Positions 8,264 to 15,200 of a stretch of 64,000 nt of DNA are shown here, in pieces. The notes under the pieces are model-generated. The model saw nothing but the letters and a program-made list of their open reading frames with translations, was not told the origin of the DNA and did no database searches. The stretch comes from Streptomyces sp. CG 926. GTDB taxonomy: Bacteria > Actinomycetota > Actinomycetes > Streptomycetales > Streptomycetaceae. How positions within the stretch are numbered: the stretch's first letter is position 1; every line of letters begins with the position of its first letter. The position numbers were made by a program, and so were the translations under genes. The stretch lies in assembly GCF_003148825.1 (NCBI RefSeq), contig NZ_QGGZ01000010.1:310001-374000 (forward strand). Direction: 5' to 3'.

Positions 8264-9751
8264 CTACACCCCCGTGGCGCGCGGCGCCGGGGTGTCCGGG
8301 AGGGCCAGTTTGATCTCCTGGCGCAGGTCCTCGATGCGCGCGTACCCGGAGTACTGGGCGGTGAGCCGGTACATCTCGCGCAGCCGGTCCCAGGTCCGGT
8401 GCGAGGAGGTCTCGTTCATCGAGACCAGGGCGAGACGCGCGTACCGGTCGGCCTGCTCCGGCTCGTCGGCGATGAAGCAGGCCGAGGCCATGGAGATGTA
8501 GTCGAAGATCTGCGAGCGCTGGTAGCCCTCGCCGCGCAGCCGCAGGGCCTCCTTGGCGTGGCGCGCGGCGATCGGCGCCGCGGCGGCGTCGTGGTCCGCG
8601 AGGGTCCGGTAGGCGAGCGCCTGCATGCCGTGCAGGTCGGCCTCGTCGAAGTGCTGCATCCAACTCGGCGGCGGGACATCGCCCTTGTCGGAGACGAACA
8701 GCTCCTCCGCCTCGCCGAGGGTGCGGCGCATGGCCTGGCCCTTGCCCATGGCGGCCTGCGCCCAGGCCTCGATGGTGTGCAGCATGGCGCGCGTCCGCGG
8801 GAGGGTCTGCTCGCCCGAGCCGGACTGGGCGAGCTTCATCAGGTCCAGGGCCTCGTTGGGCTTGCCCAGGTGGACCATCTGGCGGGCGGCGCGGGACAGC
8901 GCCTCACCCGCGCGCGGCCGGTCGCCGCCCTCTCGGGCCGCGTGCGCGGCGATGACGAAGTACTTCTGCGCGGTGGGTTCGAGGCCCACGTCGTGGGACA
9001 TCCAGCCGGCGAGCACCGCCAGGTTGGCCGCCACCCCCCACAGGCGCCGCTGCAGGTGGTCCGGGTGGTGGTAGGCGAGCATCCCGCCCACCTCGTTGAG
9101 CTGGCCGACGACCGCCTTGCGCTGGAGTCCGCCACCTCTGGAGGCGTCCCAGGCACGGAACACCTCCACGGAGCGCTCCAGCGCCTCGATCTCCTGGGAG
9201 CCGATGGGCGCCGCCTCGTAGCGGTCGTAGCCCGCCGGGTCGACCTGGAAGGAGTCCCCGAAGTTCCGGGTCTCCTTGGCCATGGCGGGGTCGGTGTGCA
9301 GCCAGTCGTACATGGCGTTGCTGAGGGCGGAGCCGGCGGTGAGCACCGCTCCCGCGCCCATCAGACCGCGACGGTTGAGCATGAGGTCCATTCCCGTGAA
9401 TTCGGTGAGGACCGCGGCTGTGCGTTCGGGCGCCCATGGCATCCCGTCGGGGTTCTCACGAGCCCCGTCCGGCTGCCGTCTGGTGGTGCGCCGCTGCCGT
9501 ACGAACCCGAGGTCCTCGATGGTCACGACACGACCGAGCCGCTCGGTGAACAGTGCTGCCAGTACCGTGGGCACCGGTTCGCGGGGGGCTTCCCCCATGT
9601 CGATCCAGCGCCTCACCCGCGAGGTGTCGGTGGCCAGCTGGGGGTGGCCCATGGCCGCCGCCTGCCTGTTCACCATCCTCGCCAGTTCGCCCTTCGACCA
9701 GCCGGCGAGGCCGAACAGATCGTTCAAGCGGGTGTTCGGACCTTTGCTCAC
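8264..9751 (-). CDS. NsdA/NsdB-like regulatory protein with N-terminal HTH and TPR-like repeats
   Basis: Regulator (495 aa) of a streptomycete family that includes NsdA and NsdB, negative regulators of differentiation and antibiotic production. The N-terminus (MSKGPNTRLNDLFGLAG, WSKGELARMVNRQAAAM, TDTSRVRRWIDMGEAPR) is an HTH-like conserved block; the remainder is alpha-helical with TPR-like helical pairs (EALSRAARQMVHLGKPNEALDLMKLAQ). The start is the GTG at 9751 with GGGGG eight bases upstream; a longer upstream frame is unlikely. Divergent from a phosphotransferase-like gene. Family membership is clear; whether this is NsdA itself or a paralogue is not decided here, so no symbol is given. 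Confidence 0.8.
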   Translation of the reverse strand: MSKGPNTRLNDLFGLAGWSKGELARMVNRQAAAMGHPQLATDTSRVRRWIDMGEAPREPVPTVLAALFTERLGRVVTIEDLGFVRQRRTTRRQPDGARENPDGMPWAPERTAAVLTEFTGMDLMLNRRGLMGAGAVLTAGSALSNAMYDWLHTDPAMAKETRNFGDSFQVDPAGYDRYEAAPIGSQEIEALERSVEVFRAWDASRGGGLQRKAVVGQLNEVGGMLAYHHPDHLQRRLWGVAANLAVLAGWMSHDVGLEPTAQKYFVIAAHAAREGGDRPRAGEALSRAARQMVHLGKPNEALDLMKLAQSGSGEQTLPRTRAMLHTIEAWAQAAMGKGQAMRRTLGEAEELFVSDKGDVPPPSWMQHFDEADLHGMQALAYRTLADHDAAAAPIAARHAKEALRLRGEGYQRSQIFDYISMASACFIADEPEQADRYARLALVSMNETSSHRTWDRLREMYRLTAQYSGYARIEDLRQEIKLALPDTPAPRATGV

Positions 9752-9982
9752 GTCAAGCCCCCAGGTTCTCGGCTGAGTTGACAGTAGCCCGCCGTCAGAT
9801 GCCCAGCGACTATTCGCCAGGCTTCGCCAGGGCACGCCCGATGGTTCGCCACCTTGCGCCGGGTGTCAGGTAGGAATGCGCCTCCCCGACCCGGTTCACC
9901 GGCGGAACTCCCCAGGGTGAAGTACGGGATCCGGCGGGGCGGCGTACGCAACTCGTCGGCGCACGAAGGGATCCGTATCACC

Positions 9983-11107
9983 ATGTACGCAGCAACGTCC
10001 TCCGTGTCCGCACCGGTCCGGTCGCACCGCACGCTCCCGGCGGGCGGCGGCCCCTACCTCGAACCCGGCCGCCCGTCGGCTCCTGCACAGGGCGCCGTCC
10101 GGGCGCGGCGGATGCCGGGTACCGGATCACTGCCCGTCAGCGGAAGAATCGACCTCTCGGGGCCGCAGGGGGCGCAGTTGCGTACCGCGCTTGCCTCGGT
10201 GCAGCGGATCTGTCCGGAGTTCGCCCCGGTGCAGGTACTTCGGCGCAGCGGCCGCTCGGTCCTCCTGGTGGGCACCACCGGACGGATGACCGCCGTCGCC
10301 AAGGTATTACTGGATCACTCGCCCGAATGGCGTGAGCGCTACCGGCACGAAATAGCGGCATACCGGGCCTTCGTCCGGCACCGCCCGCCGGTCCGGGTGC
10401 CGCGGCTGATCGCCGCCGACCCCGAGAACTGCACGCTGGTGGTGGAGCGGATGGCGGGCCGGGTCGCGGCACTGCAGCGGCACCCGGTGGAGCCGCCGCC
10501 GCGGGTGGACCTCCGGGCGGCCCTGGGCGCGGTGTGCCGGGTCAACCAGTGGCGGCCGCCGGCGGAGTTGTTCGGCACCCCGATGAACTATGCGCGGCGG
10601 ATCGCCCGCGACTACGAGTTGGGCCTGCTGACCGACCGGGACCTCGGCGACCTGCAGAAGCTGCTGCACGGCGTGAAGCTGTCGGGCACGTCCCTGCAGT
10701 TCAACCATGGTGACGCCCTGCTGTCGAACCTGCTGCTGTCGCCGGCCGGCCCGGTCCTGCTCGACTGGGAGCACGCGGGCTGGTACCTGCCCGGGTACGA
10801 CCTGGCGACGCTGTGGACGGTACTGGGCGACGCCCCGGCCGCCCGCGCCCAGATCAGCCGGCTCGCCCAGTCGGCCGGTCCGGCAGCGCGGGACGCCTTC
10901 CTGGTCAATCTGATGCTGGTACTGACCCGGGAGATCCGGATGTCCGAGACGGCGGTGCAGCGCTCGATGCTGGCGACCGCCCCGACCCAGCCAATGCCGG
11001 TGGGCTCCTTGTCCTCCGGCGAGGAGCAGCGGCTGCTGCTCCGCCGGCTGCACGACGATGCCGGAATGGCGCGCCGCGCGGTCCGCGCGGCGGTCGGCAC
11101 GCGCTGA
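9983..11107 (+). CDS. Aminoglycoside phosphotransferase/choline kinase-fold protein with TTA codon
   Basis: Kinase-fold enzyme of 374 aa resembling APH/choline kinases. The Brenner-type catalytic motif is seen in LQFNHGDALLSNLLL (HGD...N) and the metal-binding Asp in PVLLDWEHAGWYLPGYDLATLW. The nucleotide Lys is probably in MTAVAKVLLDH. The ATG at 9983 is chosen because it starts the conserved region and has GAAGGG upstream, with spacing of about 12. Codon 109 (10307-10309) is TTA, the leucine codon read by bldA tRNA in Streptomyces, so translation may be tied to development. Substrate (drug, sugar or choline-like) unknown; there is no resistance context. Confidence 0.82.
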   Translation: MYAATSSVSAPVRSHRTLPAGGGPYLEPGRPSAPAQGAVRARRMPGTGSLPVSGRIDLSGPQGAQLRTALASVQRICPEFAPVQVLRRSGRSVLLVGTTGRMTAVAKVLLDHSPEWRERYRHEIAAYRAFVRHRPPVRVPRLIAADPENCTLVVERMAGRVAALQRHPVEPPPRVDLRAALGAVCRVNQWRPPAELFGTPMNYARRIARDYELGLLTDRDLGDLQKLLHGVKLSGTSLQFNHGDALLSNLLLSPAGPVLLDWEHAGWYLPGYDLATLWTVLGDAPAARAQISRLAQSAGPAARDAFLVNLMLVLTREIRMSETAVQRSMLATAPTQPMPVGSLSSGEEQRLLLRRLHDDAGMARRAVRAAVGTR

Positions 11108-11121
11108 CCGTCCCCCGATAC

Positions 11122-11158
11122 GCGAAGCCCCGTGGCCCCCACCGCCACGGGGCTTCGC
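11122..11158. terminator. Terminator hairpin after the phosphotransferase-like gene
   Basis: A perfect 14-bp stem (GCGAAGCCCCGTGG with CCACGGGGCTTCGC) with a 9-nt loop. There is no T-tract, as is common in Streptomyces terminators. Confidence 0.8.
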
Positions 11159-11304
11159 CGTTCACACGTGCGACCCGGGGTGTACGGACCCGGATGCGCG
11201 GCCCCCTCATCCGCGAGGCGGACGGGTCTCCCCCACCCGGTGGAGGCGCATCCGTCCGGCGGGCGATCCGCAGGCGCCCGCACGACTGCGATCTTCGAAG
11301 TGGA

Positions 11305-11323
11305 GCGGGCAAGGGTTGCCCGC
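11305..11323 (+). promoter_or_regulatory. Hairpin in the leader just before the RBS of the membrane protein gene
   Basis: GCGGGCAA-GGG-TTGCCCGC forms an 8-bp stem ending 17 bp before the GTG start at 11340. It could affect ribosome access or mRNA stability. No known riboswitch class is recognised. Confidence 0.35.
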
Positions 11324-11339
11324 GGCTCCGGAGGAGACC

Positions 11340-11933
11340 GTGTCCGTACCTACCGATGCCCGTCCGGCGGGCGGGCGTGTCCGCGCCGCCTGGAAGGCCG
11401 CGCACGCCCCGGTGGCGGGGGTTCCGCGCTGGGCGCGGATCTGCGCGTTCGCCATCCCGTTCGCCGTCCTGCCGTCCGGCCTGTGGCGGCTGGGCCTGCT
11501 CTTCGTCGACCACTCGTCGGCGGACAGCGGGCAGTTGCCGCACTGGCTGCCGCTGGACGTGTACGTCGTCATCCTCTCGCTGGTCTCCGAGCTGTTGGCC
11601 TTCACCGCGGTCGGGCTGGTGGCCGCGTGGGGCGAGGTGTTCCCCCGTTGGATCCCGGTTCTGAGCGGCCGGCGGATCCCGGTGGCGGTCGCCGTCGTCC
11701 CGGCCGCGCTCGGTGCCGTCGCGCTGACCGGCCTCTGGAGCGTCCTCGTGCCGGTGAGCCAGGTGGCCGGAACCACCCTCCAGGGCGATCCGGTGCCGGC
11801 CGACTTCCCCAGTGAGGTGGGCGGTTGGAGCGCCCTGTGGTTCTACGTCTGCTACGCCCCGCTGGTCCTGTGGGGCCCGCTGCTGGGCGTGGTGACCGTG
11901 GCGTACTGGAGGCGGCGGCGCCGGATGCCTTGA
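11340..11933 (+). CDS. Small integral membrane protein, function unknown
   Basis: A 197-aa protein with four predicted membrane segments (ICAFAIPFAVLPSGLWRLGLL; VVILSLVSELLAFTAVGLVAAW; VAVAVVPAALGAVALTGLWSVL; FYVCYAPLVLWGPLLGVVTV). The start is the GTG at 11340 preceded by GGAGGAGACC; the protein begins VSVPTDARPAGG. The C-terminus is basic (YWRRRRRMP), placing it in the cytoplasm by the positive-inside rule. No family with known function is recognised. The stop codon overlaps a TTGACA hexamer that may be part of the promoter of the next gene. Confidence 0.8.
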   Translation: MSVPTDARPAGGRVRAAWKAAHAPVAGVPRWARICAFAIPFAVLPSGLWRLGLLFVDHSSADSGQLPHWLPLDVYVVILSLVSELLAFTAVGLVAAWGEVFPRWIPVLSGRRIPVAVAVVPAALGAVALTGLWSVLVPVSQVAGTTLQGDPVPADFPSEVGGWSALWFYVCYAPLVLWGPLLGVVTVAYWRRRRRMP

Positions 11934-11958
11934 CATCACATGATCCCCCGAACACCTT

Positions 11959-11977
11959 TTCTGACTCAGCATCAGAA
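11959..11977. promoter_or_regulatory. Putative operator TTCTGA-N7-TCAGAA upstream of the KstD-like gene
   Basis: Perfect 6-bp arms (11959-11964 and 11972-11977) with a 7-bp spacer, 46 bp before the ATG at 12024. The core CTGA-N7-TCAG recurs at 24957-24971 and 39812-39826. Size and symmetry suit a TetR-type repressor site; no regulator is assigned. Confidence 0.55.
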
Positions 11978-12023
11978 ATGCTGGAGGCACTTCCCCTCCT
12001 CCCCACTCCGCCGGAGCCTGCCC

Positions 12024-13820
12024 ATGTCAGCAAGCGCTTCACGCACCACCACCCCCGCCGCCCTCCCGTCCAGACGTACGGTCCTCGCCGGCACGGGCGC
12101 CGGGGTGCTCGCCGCCACCGTGCTGCCGTCCGCCACCGCCCGGGCCGACGGCGCCCAGGACGGGCCTCCGCTCGGCGAGTACGACGTCGTCGTGGTCGGG
12201 TCCGGGGCGGCCGGAATGACCGCCGCGCTCACCGCCGCCAAGCGGGGGCTCAGCGTCCTGGTGGTGGAGAAGGCCCCGACCTTCGGTGGTTCGGCCGCCC
12301 GGTCCGGAGCCGGTATCTGGCTGCCCAACAACTCGGTGATCCTGGGCGCGGGGGTACCGGACACCCCGCAGAAGGCGGCGACGTACCTGGCCGCCGTCGT
12401 CGGGTCCGAGGTGCCGGCCGACCGACAGGCCGCGTTCCTCGCCAACGGGCCCCGGATGCTGGACTTCGTGATGGCCAACAGCCCGCTGCGATTCCGCTAC
12501 ATGGAGGGCTACAGCGACTACTACCCGAATCTGCCGGGCGGAATGCCGAACGGTCGCTCCATCGAGCCGGACCAGCTGGACGGGAACATCCTCGGCTCCG
12601 AACTGGCGCACCTGAACCCGGCGTACATGCCGGTCCCGGCCGGAATGGTGGTGTTCAGCCAGGACTACAGGTGGCTGAACCTGGCCGCGGTGAGCGCCAA
12701 GGGCCTCGCCGTGTCCACCGAGTGCCTGGCGCGCGGTACGAAGGCGGCGCTGCGCGGCGAGAAACCGCTGACGATGGGCCAGTCCCTGGCGGCCGGTCTG
12801 CGCGCCGGGCTCCAGCGGGCCGGAGTTCCGGTGTGGCTGAACAGCCCGCTGGTGGATCTGGTCCAGGAGGGCGGCGCGGTCACCGGCGTGGTGGTGGAGC
12901 GGGGTGGCGTACGGGGAACCGTACGGGCCCGGCGCGGGGTGGTCGTCGGCTCGGGCGGTTTCGAGCACAACGCGGCGATGCGGGCGCAGTACCAGCAACA
13001 ACCGATCGGCACCCAGTGGTCGGTGGGCGCGAAGGAGAACACCGGCGACGGGATCCGGGCGGGGCAGCGCGCCGGGGCCTCGCTGGCGCTGATGGAGGAC
13101 GCGTGGTGGGGGCCGTCGATCCCGCTGCCCGGGGAGCCGTACTTCTGCCTCGCCGAACGGACCTTGCCGGGCGGGCTGATCGTGAACGCGAACGGCGCGC
13201 GGTTCGTCAACGAGGCGGCGCCGTACAGCGATGTGGTGCACGTGATGTACGAGAAGGACCGCGGCGCCGTCGGCTCGCACATCCCGGCGTGGCTGATCGT
13301 GGATCAGTACTACCGCAACAAGTACCTGTTCAAGGACATCCTGCCGACCCTGCCCTTCCCGGACGCGTGGTACCAGGCGGGGGCCGCGAAGAAGGCGTGG
13401 ACCTGGGACGCGCTGGCCGGCCAGATCGGGGTCCCGGCGGGCGCCCTGCGGGCGACGCTGGGCCGGTTCAACGCGCAGGCGTGGAGCGGTGACGACGCCG
13501 ACTTCGACCGGGGTGACACGGCGTACGACCACTACTACACGGACCCGAACGTGCATCCGAACTCGTGTCTGGCGCCCGTCCTGATCCCGCCGTTCTACGC
13601 GTTCAAGATCGTGCCGGGGGATCTCGGTACGAAGGGCGGGATCGTCACGGACGCCCGGGCCCGGGCGCTGCGCCCGGACGGGTCGGTGATCCCGGGCCTG
13701 TACGCGGCCGGCAACGCGAGCGCGGCGGTGATGGGCCACAGCTACGCGGGCGCCGGATCGACGATCGGCCCCGCGATGACGTTCGGCTACGTGGCGGCGA
13801 ACGCCATCGCGGACGCCTGA
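12024..13820 (+). CDS. FAD-binding dehydrogenase, 3-ketosteroid-delta1-dehydrogenase family, Tat-exported
   Basis: Flavoprotein of 598 aa in the fumarate-reductase/KstD family, which dehydrogenates ring A of 3-ketosteroids using FAD. The FAD motif is YDVVVVGSGAAGMTAAL followed by VVEKAPTFGGSAARSGAGIWLP; the C-terminal signature SYAGAGSTIGPAMTFGYVAANAI is very like KstD proteins and carries the expected Tyr and Gly. Unlike typical cytoplasmic KstD it begins with a twin-arginine signal (SRRTVLAGTGAGVLAATVLPSATARA). The ATG at 12024 has GGAG eight bases upstream. A CTGA-N7-TCAG palindrome precedes it. The substrate could be a different enone; the steroid role is inferred. Confidence 0.85.
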   Translation: MSASASRTTTPAALPSRRTVLAGTGAGVLAATVLPSATARADGAQDGPPLGEYDVVVVGSGAAGMTAALTAAKRGLSVLVVEKAPTFGGSAARSGAGIWLPNNSVILGAGVPDTPQKAATYLAAVVGSEVPADRQAAFLANGPRMLDFVMANSPLRFRYMEGYSDYYPNLPGGMPNGRSIEPDQLDGNILGSELAHLNPAYMPVPAGMVVFSQDYRWLNLAAVSAKGLAVSTECLARGTKAALRGEKPLTMGQSLAAGLRAGLQRAGVPVWLNSPLVDLVQEGGAVTGVVVERGGVRGTVRARRGVVVGSGGFEHNAAMRAQYQQQPIGTQWSVGAKENTGDGIRAGQRAGASLALMEDAWWGPSIPLPGEPYFCLAERTLPGGLIVNANGARFVNEAAPYSDVVHVMYEKDRGAVGSHIPAWLIVDQYYRNKYLFKDILPTLPFPDAWYQAGAAKKAWTWDALAGQIGVPAGALRATLGRFNAQAWSGDDADFDRGDTAYDHYYTDPNVHPNSCLAPVLIPPFYAFKIVPGDLGTKGGIVTDARARALRPDGSVIPGLYAAGNASAAVMGHSYAGAGSTIGPAMTFGYVAANAIADA

Positions 13821-13853
13821 GGCCCGGGCCCCGACCCGGGGACGCGGACGGGG

Positions 13854-14354
13854 TCAGCCCTGCTGGAAGAGCTCGGCGGGGAGCGGCTTCAGGAGGGCGT
13901 AGAGGTCATCGGTGATCGGGCGGTCCCAGCTGGCGATGGTGACCAGCACGTTGTCACTGCGGTCGAACTGGACGCAGGAGATGCGGGACTCCGACAGCTT
14001 GATCTTGCGGACGATGAGGAGGTTGTCGCCCTGCATGACCGGGCAGTCCTCGACGCCGGTGACCTCGACGTCCTCGTCGTTCTCCAGGGCGTCGAGGAGC
14101 TGCGCCACCTCGAAGGGGATCTGGTCGTCGGTGAGGTCACGGGCCGGGGAACCCTCCGGGAGGTTCCCGATGATCATCGCGGGTCCGCGTCCGCCGAACA
14201 GGTCGTAGCGGAGGAAGACACCCTGGCAGCTGCCGTCGGGCGCGGGCAGCAGCCCGGCCCCGAGATTGCCCGGCCAGTCCCCCGGGTCCATGGCCAGGAC
14301 ATCGAAGTCCGGGCCGGCGGGTGTGGCGGCGCGGTGGCGGCGGAGGAAGGACAT
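13854..14354 (-). CDS. Conserved hypothetical protein
   Basis: A 166-aa soluble acidic protein starting MSFLRRHRAATPAGPDFDVLAMDPGDWPGNLG. It has no signal peptide or membrane segment and no catalytic motif that I recognise. The start has no clear Shine-Dalgarno sequence. The reading frame upstream is open without a stop into the decayed maleylpyruvate-isomerase-type gene, which has lost its own stop. Convergent with the KstD-like gene. Confidence 0.65.
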   Translation of the reverse strand: MSFLRRHRAATPAGPDFDVLAMDPGDWPGNLGAGLLPAPDGSCQGVFLRYDLFGGRGPAMIIGNLPEGSPARDLTDDQIPFEVAQLLDALENDEDVEVTGVEDCPVMQGDNLLIVRKIKLSESRISCVQFDRSDNVLVTIASWDRPITDDLYALLKPLPAELFQQG

Positions 14355-14439
14355 GCCGCCATGGTACGTGGCCGCGCGAGTTTTCCGGTCCGGGGGCCCG
14401 CATCCGGGGACCTGCCCGGGTCGGGCCCGCCGGCCCGGC

Positions 14440-15166
14440 CCTCGGGCCGGTGGTACGAGGGTGAACCGGTGTGGCAGCAGGGCGGTGTCACCCTCGACGC
14501 GCACGACGGTGGGTGGGAGGCGGTCCCAGGGGCACAGGGCGAGGTCGCAGGCGCTGCCCGCGGCCGCGACGTCCACCGGCGGGCCGGTGACACCGGGCAC
14601 CCGCAGGATCTGGTCCCCCGAGAGGAGGGCCGTCCAGGATTCCGGGACGTCCGTACGCCGGAAGCGGTACTTCTCCCCCGCTCCCCGCGGTGCCTGCCAC
14701 CGGCCCCGCCCGGGCCGGGGCCCTCACCTCGATCGCCCGGGTCACGGCGTCCGCCACGAGGTCCGGTGCGAGGTCCGGTGCGAGGCCGGCCGGGGTACCG
14801 GTCGCGGATTCGGCGTCCCAGCGGTGCACGGCCGGCTCGATCAGCCGCATCCGCAGCCAGGAACCGGAGGTCTGCTCCGCCGACCAGGTCCGGGCCGTGG
14901 TGTCGGGTCCTAGCTCGTGGAAGAGCTCCGCCGGCTCCCCGGCGCCCTCCGCGAACCAGTCGATCACCGCGTCCGGGCCGCCCGTGCGGGACGTGTGCGA
15001 GGTAGCGGCGCACTCCGCCCACGTGGCGGACGAGGTCGGTGACCGACGAGCCCCGTCAGGAGGGCGCCGCGGGCACCGGCCCGTCGAGGGTGAGGGCCCG
15101 GCGCACCGCCTTCTCGGACGCCGCCGCCTCGATCCGGAGGACGACGCGTCTCTCGTCGTGCTCCAT
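14440..15166 (-). pseudogene. Decayed maleylpyruvate isomerase-family (mycothiol-dependent) gene
   Basis: Pieces of a typical mycothiol maleylpyruvate isomerase/DinB-type protein occur in order but in different frames. MEHDERRVVLRIEAAASEKAV... ends at a TGA at 15056. SVTDLVRHVGGVRRYLAHV follows in another frame. IDWFAEGAGEPAELFHELGP with RMRLIEPAVHRWDAESA comes in a third, and near 14705 the frame shifts again to APRGAGEKYRFRRTDVPE with LRVPGVTGPPVDVAAAGSACDLALCPWDR. No stop follows the last part. At least three frame changes plus a lost stop mean the gene is inactive unless the sequence has several errors. The family acts in gentisate-type or thiol-linked detoxification. Confidence 0.78.
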
Positions 15167-15200
15167 ACGGTTCACCGTGCCCGGCGGGCGGCGGACCCGA

